Origin: Chitinophagaceae bacterium | GTDB lineage: Bacteria; Bacteroidota; Bacteroidia; Chitinophagales; Chitinophagaceae | Length of the DNA: 18,462 bases | Direction of reading: 5' to 3' | Assembly (NCBI GenBank): GCA_025362915.1 | Contig: JANYEU010000085.1 | Location: 1 to 18,462, forward strand | Shown here: in pieces, positions 1-6,437 of the stretch | Layout of the letters: each line of letters begins with the position of its first letter | Position numbering within the stretch: position 1 is the first letter of the stretch | Translations under genes and position numbers: made by a program | Notes under the pieces: generated by a model | The model's input: only the letters and a program-made list of their open reading frames with translations | Told to the model about the DNA's origin: nothing | Databases searched by the model: none

Positions 1-58
1 TTCCAGAAAGCAAAACATCCCGAAAGTTTAAACTTTCGGGATGTTTTGCTTTCTGGAA
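1..58. terminator. 58-bp perfect palindrome, probable bidirectional terminator
   Basis: Two 26-base arms (beginning TTCCAGAAAGC) are exact reverse complements around a central TTTAAA, so the whole stretch is a zero-mismatch palindrome. The inner part, AAAACATCCCGAAAG with its complement, has the A-tract/GC stem/T-tract layout of a Bacteroidetes intrinsic terminator working in both directions. It sits just upstream of a promoter-like element for the next gene, which fits a terminator of an upstream gene. The perfect outer 11 bases are more than a terminator needs, and the palindrome starts at the first base of the window, so a fold-back artefact at a contig end cannot be excluded. Confidence 0.6.
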
Positions 59-87
59 TTGCATATCTCTCTCTTCAATTACATTTG
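58..87 (+). promoter_or_regulatory. Bacteroidetes-type promoter of the FAD/Fe-S dehydrogenase gene
   Basis: ATTG (58-61) followed after 18 bases by TACATTTG (80-87) resembles the TTTG-N19-TAnnTTTG housekeeping promoter of Bacteroidetes. The -7 box is a full match; the -33 box has 3 of 4 bases and the spacing is one base short. Transcription would begin near 93-95 and leave a leader of about 15 bases before the ATG at 110. This also argues against any start codon upstream of 110. Confidence 0.5.
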
Positions 88-109
88 CAATCTTCAAAGA
101 GAAAAAAGG

Positions 110-3034
110 ATGGCATTAGATTTTAAGCAACTGAAGAGTAAAATAAAAGGGGATTTATTTACTGATAATACAATAAGAACCCTTTACGCTACTGATGCAT
201 CGGCATACAGGGAGATGCCGCTTGCCGTTGCCATTCCTAAAACAGAAGAGGATATACTAGCTTTGATACAGTTTGCTGCCGAGAATAAAACGTCTGTCAT
301 TCCTCGTACTGCTGGTACTTCATTGGCTGGGCAGGTAGTGGGCAATGGGATTATTGTAGATGTATCCAAACATTTTACCAAGATACTGGAACTGAATAAG
401 GAAGAACATTGGGTGCGTGTTCAACCCGGCGTGATTAGGGACGAACTGAATATGTTCCTAAAACCACACGGATTGTTCTTTGGCCCCGAAACTTCTACTG
501 CAAATAGAGCTATGATTGGTGGAATGGTGGGTAACAATTCTTGTGGTTCCAACTCGGTTGTTTATCGGAGTACTAGGGAACATTTACTGGAAGTTAAAGC
601 CATTTTGAGTGATGGAACCAAGGCTGTATTTGGTGCTTTGAACCTAGATGAATTCCACGCCAAGTGCGAATTGGATACTTTGGAAGGAAATATCTATAAG
701 AAAGTAAGAAGCCTGTTGGGCAATTATGACGCACAGGAAGAGATACGCAAAGAGTTTCCTAAAAAGTCTGTGGAGCGGAGGAACACGGGTTATGCAGTGG
801 ATATGTTACTAGAAACGGCACCATTCACCGCAGGTACAGAGGACTTTAACTTCTGTAAACTGATTGCAGGATCTGAGGGTACATTGGCTTTCCTAACGGA
901 GATAAAACTAAATGTAAGTCCATTACCTCCCAAAGAAGTGGGATTGCTTTGTGTCCATTTTAATAGTATTGATGAGGCATTAAGGGCTAACCTTATCGGA
1001 CTAAAATATAAGCCTAGTGCCAGTGAACTGATTGACCATTATATCCTTGAATGTACCAAAGACAACATTGAGCAGAGCAAGAATAGGTTTTTTGTGCAAG
1101 GAGATCCGGGGGCGATATTGGTAATTGAGTTTTGTAGGGATGATCGGGAATCCATAGCCGCCATCTGCAAAGAAGTGGAAGCCGATATGCGAGCAAACAA
1201 CTTGGGTTATCACTTTCCTTTGTTGTACGGGGCTGATAGCAAAAAGATTTGGAGCTTGCGTAAGGCAGGACTGGGTTTGTTGAGTAATCTTCCCGGCGAT
1301 GAAAAAGCCGTTCCGGTAATAGAAGATACTGCGGTAGATGTGAATGATTTACCAGCGTTTATTCGTGAATTCAATGAGATACTAGGCAAAGAAAACTTGT
1401 ATTCCGTTCATTATGCCCATGCTGGAAGTGGGGAAATACATCTTCGCCCTATCATTAACTTGAAGACAGTAGAAGGTAATCAGCAATTCAGGAAGATAGC
1501 TGAAGAGATAGCAACTTTGGTTAAGAAATATAAAGGCTCTTTAAGTGGAGAACATGGCGATGGAAGATTGCGTGGAGAATTTATCAAGCAGATGGTGGGT
1601 GAAAAGAACTATCAATTACTGAAAGAAATAAAGAAAACCTTCGACCCAAATAATACCTTCAATCCAAATAAGATTGTAGATACGCCACCAATGGATACCA
1701 TGTTGCGCTATGTGCCTGGGCAACAAACGCCTGCCTTCAAGACCTATTTCAGGTATGCCAATCAGGATGTGTTGCAGCATGCAGAACAGTGCAATGGCTC
1801 GGGCGACTGTAGGAAAACAGAACTATCAGGCGGAACAATGTGTCCTTCCTTCATGGCTACCCGCAACGAAAAGGATACCACGAGGGCAAGGGCAAATATA
1901 TTGAGAGAGTTCTTGACTAACTCTAACCAAACCAATCGGTTCAATCACAAAGAGATTAAGGAAGTGATGGATTTATGCTTGAGTTGTAAGGGCTGTAAGT
2001 CTGAATGTCCTTCTAATGTAGATATGGCGAAGCTAAAAGCAGAGTTCTTGCAACATTACCATGATGCCAATGGCGTACCTTTTCGATCTAGGTTGATTGC
2101 TAATTTCAGCACATCGGCAAAGCTTGGTTCTATTGCGCCGGGCATTTATAATTATATGATGAAGCAACCTTTCATCAGCAAGACAATCAAGAAAGTGATA
2201 GGCTTTGCACCCGAAAGATCAATGCCTTTGTTACATACCGAAACCTTATTACATTGGGATGAGAAAAGACAAAAAGGGGTAAAAGAAAAGACCGACACCA
2301 AGACGGTTTATCTTTTCTGTGATGAGTTTACCAACTTCAACGATACACCTATTGGTATAAAGACAATTTTGTTGTTGGAACATTTAGGTTATCAGGTAAT
2401 CATACCTTATCATTTGGATAGTGGTCGTGCACCCATGTCTAAAGGATTATTGAAAAAAGCCAAAGTGTTTGCCAATGGAAACGTGCAACTATTGCATCCA
2501 TTGGTGAGTGCTGACAAGCCATTGATAGGCATTGAGCCTTCGGCGATACTATCTTTCAGGGATGAATACCCAGATTTGGTTGATGAACATTTGCATGAAC
2601 AAGCAATGGAATTATCCAAGCATGTGTTTATGATTGATGAATTTATTGCCAACGAAATTGATAAAGGAAATATCAAGAAAGAACAATTCACTACTGCTTC
2701 AAAAGAAATAAAGCTACATGGACATTGTCAGCAGAAAGCAGTTGGCGCATTGAGCAATACCGTTAAAGTTTTATCATTCCCAGAAAACTTCAAGGTAGAA
2801 ACCATTCCTTCGGGCTGTTGCGGTATGGCAGGTTCTTTTGGCTATGAGAAGGAACACTACGAATTATCCATTCAGGTGAGTGAATTAGTATTGATGCCAT
2901 TTGTACGTAAGCAACCAGAAAGCGTAATAATTGCCGCACCGGGCACCAGTTGCCGCCACCAGATAAAGGATGGTGCACACAGAAAAGCTCTTCACCCGGT
3001 TGAAATATTGTATGATGCGCTGGTGAAAAATTAG
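110..3034 (+). CDS. FAD-linked oxidase fused to Fe-S/CCG subunit (D-lactate / D-2-hydroxyacid dehydrogenase type)
   Basis: This 974-aa protein joins a GlcD-like FAD flavoprotein to a GlcF-like iron-sulfur part, as in YdiJ and Dld-II type enzymes. These oxidise D-lactate, D-2-hydroxyglutarate or similar acids and pass electrons towards the quinone pool at the inner membrane. Visible motifs are the FAD-binding loop PRTAGTSLAGQ (about residues 65-75), GGMVGNNSCGSNS (about 137-150), SGEHGDGRLRG near 478-490, a Cys cluster CNGSGDCRK near 560, a ferredoxin cluster CLSCKGCKSECP near 622, and a CCG motif SGCCGMAGSFG near 900. The start at 110 is preferred over an in-frame ATG at 41, because the latter lies inside the palindrome and upstream of the likely promoter, and MALDFKQL begins the conserved region. 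The first CCG-like repeat reads DSGRAPMSKG and lacks its cysteines. The substrate cannot be told from sequence. No partner gene is adjacent. Confidence 0.88.
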   Translation: MALDFKQLKSKIKGDLFTDNTIRTLYATDASAYREMPLAVAIPKTEEDILALIQFAAENKTSVIPRTAGTSLAGQVVGNGIIVDVSKHFTKILELNKEEHWVRVQPGVIRDELNMFLKPHGLFFGPETSTANRAMIGGMVGNNSCGSNSVVYRSTREHLLEVKAILSDGTKAVFGALNLDEFHAKCELDTLEGNIYKKVRSLLGNYDAQEEIRKEFPKKSVERRNTGYAVDMLLETAPFTAGTEDFNFCKLIAGSEGTLAFLTEIKLNVSPLPPKEVGLLCVHFNSIDEALRANLIGLKYKPSASELIDHYILECTKDNIEQSKNRFFVQGDPGAILVIEFCRDDRESIAAICKEVEADMRANNLGYHFPLLYGADSKKIWSLRKAGLGLLSNLPGDEKAVPVIEDTAVDVNDLPAFIREFNEILGKENLYSVHYAHAGSGEIHLRPIINLKTVEGNQQFRKIAEEIATLVKKYKGSLSGEHGDGRLRGEFIKQMVGEKNYQLLKEIKKTFDPNNTFNPNKIVDTPPMDTMLRYVPGQQTPAFKTYFRYANQDVLQHAEQCNGSGDCRKTELSGGTMCPSFMATRNEKDTTRARANILREFLTNSNQTNRFNHKEIKEVMDLCLSCKGCKSECPSNVDMAKLKAEFLQHYHDANGVPFRSRLIANFSTSAKLGSIAPGIYNYMMKQPFISKTIKKVIGFAPERSMPLLHTETLLHWDEKRQKGVKEKTDTKTVYLFCDEFTNFNDTPIGIKTILLLEHLGYQVIIPYHLDSGRAPMSKGLLKKAKVFANGNVQLLHPLVSADKPLIGIEPSAILSFRDEYPDLVDEHLHEQAMELSKHVFMIDEFIANEIDKGNIKKEQFTTASKEIKLHGHCQQKAVGALSNTVKVLSFPENFKVETIPSGCCGMAGSFGYEKEHYELSIQVSELVLMPFVRKQPESVIIAAPGTSCRHQIKDGAHRKALHPVEILYDALVKN

Positions 3035-3079
3035 TTTCAGGTTACTGGATACAGGATGCAGGTACTTGTAACCTGAAAC
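3034..3079. repeat. 12-bp inverted repeat after the dehydrogenase stop codon
   Basis: GTTTCAGGTTAC (3034-3045) and GTAACCTGAAAC (3068-3079) are exact reverse complements separated by 22 bases. The left arm starts in the stop codon of the dehydrogenase gene. There is no T-run after the right arm, so it is not a canonical intrinsic terminator. It may be an RNA 3'-end stabilising hairpin or a dispersed repeat; GTTACAGG-like words recur inside its loop. Confidence 0.5.
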
Positions 3080-3162
3080 TTGTAACCACTTTGCCGATAA
3101 TAACATTCGTTTATAATACCCTAACGCAATAAAAGAGGTACTTTACCCCTAATAAAAAGATA

Positions 3163-3825
3163 ATGAAAAGAATAGTTTATACCCTTGTATTAGTTTGCTG
3201 TATTCAATACACTTTTGCCCAAGACACATTGGAAGCAAGAACTCCTATGCCGCATAGAACCGGGGACGATAGCCCTCCCCACTTTGATAAGGAGAAAATA
3301 TTTACAGGTGGTGGACTAAGTCTTGGATACGGCACAAATCAAAATGGCGACAACACAACAAACAATACTTTCAACATAGGCGCAATACCCGACATTGGCT
3401 ATTCCTTATCCAATTTGGTTGATGTTGGTATATCCACAAGTATCAACTATACTTCAACAACCAATTCTGCTTATGATACCAAATTTCACTATACCACTTA
3501 CAGTCTAGGTGCCTTTGTAAGGATTTACCCAATGAACAATTTTTTTATACAATTGATGCCAGAACAAGATTGGGGCAGGGCAAAAGAGATTACATCTGGC
3601 TACACGACCATCCTTAAAATTAAAAGTAACAGCTTTTTGGCAGGTGTCGGTTTTGGAGAACGGATGATTGGTGAGAGTTATTTCTACACATTGATAATGG
3701 TAGATCTAGGTAAGGATAGATATTCACCCTATAATTCATATAATTCATCAACTGGTCAGGTTTCTCTTGTGCCTATTGTACGTGGTGGCTTTAATTTCTA
3801 TCCGTTTCGCAAGAGGCAAAAATAG
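3163..3825 (+). CDS. Secreted, probable outer-membrane beta-barrel protein of unknown function
   Basis: The 220-aa product has a clean signal peptide: MKR, a hydrophobic stretch, and TFAQ at residues 17-20, with cleavage probably around Ala19/Gln20. After a polar segment (about 21-45), the rest alternates polar and aromatic residues in short strands such as GGLSLGYGT, FHYTTYSLGAFVRIYP and FLAGVGFGERM, ending with a strand rich in Phe and Tyr (GGFNFYPF). That pattern is typical of small outer-membrane beta-barrels. No family can be named. A weak promoter-like TTTG (3090-3093) with a TATAAT (3112-3117) lies upstream. The last 35 bases overlap the end of the convergent gene on the other strand, so both 3' ends are constrained. 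The start is placed at the only Met giving a full signal peptide. Confidence 0.75.
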   Translation: MKRIVYTLVLVCCIQYTFAQDTLEARTPMPHRTGDDSPPHFDKEKIFTGGGLSLGYGTNQNGDNTTNNTFNIGAIPDIGYSLSNLVDVGISTSINYTSTTNSAYDTKFHYTTYSLGAFVRIYPMNNFFIQLMPEQDWGRAKEITSGYTTILKIKSNSFLAGVGFGERMIGESYFYTLIMVDLGKDRYSPYNSYNSSTGQVSLVPIVRGGFNFYPFRKRQK

Positions 3826-4339
3826 CTTCGGGCGTGTCCATCACCATCAATTTCTTTTTCCAATTGCCATGTAAAAACCCTTGCTCTTGAGAGTACTCCA
3901 AATGGGCTAATAGATGATTATAATATCCTGCCGTATTCAGTAGGATTACTTTTTTGGAGTGAATCTCCAGCGAGTTCCAGGTAATTATTTCAAACAGTTC
4001 ATCCAGCGTGCCATTACCTCCGGGTAATATGATTGCAGCATCGCACATTTCGTACATCATCCTTTTTCGCACGTGCATATCGCTAACGGTATGTAGTTCG
4101 GTAATGGTTTGATGCCCTACTTCCCACTTAAACAGCAGTTCAGGAATCACCCCAATTGCCTTCCCCCCATTTTGCATCACGCTATCGGCAATAACGCCCA
4201 TCATACCAACACTTCCTCCACCATAAATAAGGGTAATATCATTTGCAGCCATCCATTTTCCTAATTCAAGGGCATGTTCTGCAAACAAAGGGTTATTTCC
4301 CAACCTACTACCACAAAAAACCGCGATACTTTTATACAT
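3791..4339 (-). CDS. LOG family protein (TIGR00730, nucleotide 5'-monophosphate phosphoribohydrolase type)
   Basis: The 182-aa Rossmann-like protein has the family signatures: an N-terminal VFCGSR, GGGSVGMMG at residues 40-48, the RKRMMYEMCDA segment around 91-101, and PGGNGTLDE at 106-114, the PGGxGTxxE nucleotide and catalytic motif. Enzymes of this family release the base from nucleoside 5'-monophosphates; in plants and some bacteria they activate cytokinins. In a Bacteroidetes cell the physiological substrate is unknown, and a role in nucleotide salvage is only a guess. The length is normal for the family. The gene converges on the beta-barrel gene, overlapping it by 35 bases. Its own upstream side faces the 21-bp repeat array, from which its transcript must start or nearby. 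Confidence 0.9.
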   Translation of the reverse strand: MYKSIAVFCGSRLGNNPLFAEHALELGKWMAANDITLIYGGGSVGMMGVIADSVMQNGGKAIGVIPELLFKWEVGHQTITELHTVSDMHVRKRMMYEMCDAAIILPGGNGTLDELFEIITWNSLEIHSKKVILLNTAGYYNHLLAHLEYSQEQGFLHGNWKKKLMVMDTPEAIFASCETDRN

Positions 4340-4398
4340 TCAGAATTCTTTAGATAGCAATATTAGGGATTTACTGCAACGTAAGGTCGTTTTGGGAA

Positions 4399-4540
4399 AT
4401 CCATGGTCATGGAAAGTTTTTCCATACCTCTGGAGTAATGTTCCATAGCCATGGAAATGTTTTCCATGGCTATGGAAAGTTTTTCCATGCCTCTGGAATA
4501 ATGTTCCATAACCATGGAAGTTTATTCCATGGCAATGGAA
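4399..4540. repeat. Seven-unit intergenic array with exact 21-bp period (TTCCAT-N4-ATGGAA units)
   Basis: Seven imperfect inverted repeats of 16 bases, consensus TTCCAT-N4-ATGGAA, begin at 4399, 4420, 4441, 4462, 4483, 4504 and 4525, so every step is exactly 21 bases. Linkers of 5 bases also recur (AGTTT, TAATG, ATGTT / AGTTT, TAATG, GTTTA). This reveals a 63-base higher-order unit: units 1-3 are repeated as 4-6. Units 2 and 5 share a CTGGA variant of the right arm. The array lies between the divergently transcribed 5' end of the LOG gene and the 3' end of the FAH operon. The period is a multiple of three and one frame is open through the array, but no plausible start and no protein-like sequence support coding. 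Confidence 0.9.
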
Positions 4541-4560
4541 AAGCTCTTTTAGGTATGATT

Positions 4561-4602
4561 AAAATAAAAAATCCACTAACCAGTCTAAAACTGTGTTAGT
4601 GG
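4561..4602 (-). terminator. Intrinsic terminator of the dehydratase-SDR-FAH operon
   Basis: Read on the - strand, CCACTAAC pairs perfectly with GTTAGTGG, with a further CAGT/ACTG pairing inside around a 5-base loop. The stem is followed by ATTTTTTATTTT. It begins about 20 bases after the FAH stop codon and faces the right way, so it should end the catabolic operon's transcript. Confidence 0.85.
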
Positions 4603-4623
4603 GTTGCTAAAATTAGTCTATTC

Positions 4624-5481
4624 CTATGCGCAATAAGCTTTTGCAGTCTGGGTAGAACTCCCTAATCCATCAATACCCAACTCAATTACATCACCAGCCT
4701 TTAGGTAAACAGGGGTTGGTTTTTGACCCAATCCAACACCAGCCGGAGTGCCTGTAGAGATAATATCGCCAGGAAGCAGGGTCATGAACTCACTTAGGTA
4801 GGCAATTAGGAAAGGAATATTGAAGATAAGGTTCTTGGTATTGCCATCCTGATAGGTTTTACCGTTTACCGTAAGCCATAAACGAAGATTATTGATGTCC
4901 TCAAATTCATCAAGGGTAGCTACCCATGGGCCAAAAGGCGCAAACGTATCGCAGCTTTTCCCTTTCACCCATTGACCACCCCTTTCCAGTTGATAAGCCC
5001 TTTCGCTGTAATCATTATGCAAAGCCAGTCCTGCCACATAATCCAAGGCTTCTGCTTCGGTTATATAGCTTGCTTTTTTGCCAATAACCACGGCCAATTC
5101 CACTTCCCAGTCTGTTTTTTCGCTTCCTTTTGGAATAATTAAATCATCGTTTGGCCCTACTAAAGCAGTTGTTGCCTTAAAAAATACAACAGGCTCACTT
5201 GGCAAAGCCATGTTACTTTCAGCAGCATGATCCGCATAGTTCAGTCCAATACAAATTATCTTTGAGGGACGTGCAATTGCAGAAGCCCACCTTACCTCTT
5301 TGTCAACCACAGGGCAACTCGCCTTGTTGAGATCAAACCAAACCTTCAGTTTATCCAGTCCATCATTACCAAAGAAATCTTCCGTAAAGTCTTGACCAAA
5401 AGCACTTACATCATAGCGCATATAATCCACCACAACGGCGGGTTTTTCGTTTCCCATATTACCAAACCTAGTAATCTTCAT
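4624..5481 (-). CDS. Fumarylacetoacetate hydrolase (FAH) family hydrolase, probable 2,4-diketo-3-deoxy-sugar-acid hydrolase
   Basis: The 285-aa protein has the FAH fold: IGLNYADHAAE at 78-88, FFKATTALVGP at 100-110, metal ligands expected at Glu126, Glu128 (DWEVE) and Asp157, the KGKSCDTF segment at 173-180, and STGTPAGVG at 242-250. FAH enzymes cleave C-C bonds of 1,3-diketo acids with a divalent metal. As the third gene after a UxaA-family dehydratase and an SDR, its most likely task is cleaving 2,4-diketo-3-deoxy-L-fuconate (or a rhamnonate analogue) to pyruvate and lactate, as in the non-phosphorylated L-fucose route. That is inference from context; gentisate-pathway or acylpyruvate hydrolases share the fold. 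The gap to the SDR is 92 bases and contains a 21-base palindrome. A terminator follows the gene. Confidence 0.9.
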   Translation of the reverse strand: MKITRFGNMGNEKPAVVVDYMRYDVSAFGQDFTEDFFGNDGLDKLKVWFDLNKASCPVVDKEVRWASAIARPSKIICIGLNYADHAAESNMALPSEPVVFFKATTALVGPNDDLIIPKGSEKTDWEVELAVVIGKKASYITEAEALDYVAGLALHNDYSERAYQLERGGQWVKGKSCDTFAPFGPWVATLDEFEDINNLRLWLTVNGKTYQDGNTKNLIFNIPFLIAYLSEFMTLLPGDIISTGTPAGVGLGQKPTPVYLKAGDVIELGIDGLGSSTQTAKAYCA

Positions 5482-5510
5482 GTATGTCTCTTTTTAATTA
5501 TGATTGAATA

Positions 5511-5531
5511 AATTGAATGATTAATTCAATT
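5511..5531. promoter_or_regulatory. Palindrome between SDR and FAH genes, possible operator or processing site
   Basis: AATTGAAT, five bases (GATTA), then ATTCAATT: 8-base arms pair perfectly. It lies 30 bases upstream of the FAH start on the - strand. The size and symmetry suit a dimeric regulator, but as RNA it is also a weak AT-rich hairpin inside the operon transcript. No regulator gene is in the window. Confidence 0.35.
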
Positions 5532-5573
5532 CACATTTCTAACCTAAAACGTAATACTTACAACGTAAACCTC

Positions 5574-6335
5574 CTAGTTATTCAGTGTTGTAAAGCCACC
5601 ATCTATTGGGTAGTCGCAGCCTGTAATAAAACCGGCTTCGTTGCTACAAAGATATAAGGCAAGTGTTGCAATTTCCTGTGGTTCGGCCATGCGACCTATC
5701 GGTTGCGATTGTGATAATTTCTCGAACATCTCTGCTTCTTTTCCAGCATAATTATTCTTCAGAAATCCATCTACAAAAGGGGTATGAACCCTTGCTGGCG
5801 AAATAGAATTACACCGTATTCCTTCTTTTATATAATCTCGGGCAACGCTCATGGTCATTGCCTTGATGGCACCCTTGGTAGTACTATAAACAAACCTATC
5901 AGCAATGCCCACATTAGAACCAATGGAAGCCATGTTTACAATAACCCCACCCTGAACCCGCAGCTTAGGAACTGCGGCAAAAATGCAGTTATACGCACCC
6001 TTTACATTCACGGCCATTACCCTGTCGAAGTCTGCTTCGGGTGTGGTATCAGCCCTGCCAATGTGCGCAATGCCAGCATTATTTATCAGGATGTCTATTG
6101 CATCTATCGCCGTTATGGTGTCAACCACCTGTTGTTGATTAGCCACATTACAACTGTGTGCAGTAGCACTTCCTCCTGCCGCAACAATCTCATCAACTGT
6201 TGACTTGGCATTTTCTTCACTCAATTCAATGATATGAACAACTGCCCCTTGCTGTGCAAACAATACAGACATCGCCCGTCCTATACCACTACCACCACCT
6301 GTTATAACTGCTGTCTTGTTGTCTAATCTGAACAC
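5574..6335 (-). CDS. SDR family NAD-dependent dehydrogenase, probable 2-keto-3-deoxy-sugar-acid dehydrogenase
   Basis: This classical short-chain dehydrogenase (253 aa) has the cofactor motif TGGGSGIG at 12-19, NNAG at 85-88, catalytic Ser137, and the YxxxK pair Tyr150/Lys154. The acidic residue after the second beta strand (IIEL, Glu37) points to NAD rather than NADP. Placed between a UxaA-family dehydratase and an FAH hydrolase, it would oxidise a 2-keto-3-deoxy sugar acid to the 2,4-diketo form. This matches 2-keto-3-deoxy-L-fuconate dehydrogenase in the oxidative L-fucose pathway. The family is certain; the substrate is inferred from neighbours. The upstream gap of 102 bases carries heptamer repeats in inverted orientation, and the genes on both sides run in the same direction. 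Confidence 0.9.
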   Translation of the reverse strand: MFRLDNKTAVITGGGSGIGRAMSVLFAQQGAVVHIIELSEENAKSTVDEIVAAGGSATAHSCNVANQQQVVDTITAIDAIDILINNAGIAHIGRADTTPEADFDRVMAVNVKGAYNCIFAAVPKLRVQGGVIVNMASIGSNVGIADRFVYSTTKGAIKAMTMSVARDYIKEGIRCNSISPARVHTPFVDGFLKNNYAGKEAEMFEKLSQSQPIGRMAEPQEIATLALYLCSNEAGFITGCDYPIDGGFTTLNN

Positions 6336-6344
6336 TTAATTTAA

Positions 6345-6430
6345 TTATGAGTTATGAATTATAAGTTATGAGTTATGAAAAACAAGTTCAAGTTTTCTTT
6401 TTAACTCATCACTCATAATTCATAGCTCAT
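6345..6430. repeat. TTATGAG-type heptamer repeats forming a long imperfect inverted repeat
   Basis: Five consecutive 7-base units (TTATGAG, TTATGAA, TTATAAG, TTATGAG, TTATGAA) occupy 6345-6379. The mirrored units AACTCAT, CACTCAT, AATTCAT and AGCTCAT occupy 6403-6430. The arms 6347-6374 and 6403-6430 pair at 24 of 28 positions around a 28-base loop. The element fills the gap between the dehydratase and SDR genes, so it is transcribed within the operon and could fold as a weak hairpin. Confidence 0.7.
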
Positions 6431-6437
6431 AACTTGC

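Noticed and set aside
41..109. Longer start for the FAD/Fe-S dehydrogenase at an ATG at 41.
   Set aside because: It lies within the 58-bp palindrome and before the likely promoter, and the 23 added residues are not family-like.
4354..4614. An open frame runs through the 21-bp array and would encode a heptapeptide repeat (patterns such as FHGYGK).
   Set aside because: A 21-base period keeps any stop-free frame open automatically. There is no start codon before the repeat, no signal peptide, and the frame ends in unrelated sequence that includes the operon terminator.
5784..6203. Long open frame on the + strand opposite the SDR gene.
   Set aside because: It is antisense to a clear SDR with all motifs, and its translation has no recognisable pattern. 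The similar frames opposite the dehydratase (6562-6807, 6970-7281, 7734-8018) were dropped for the same reason.
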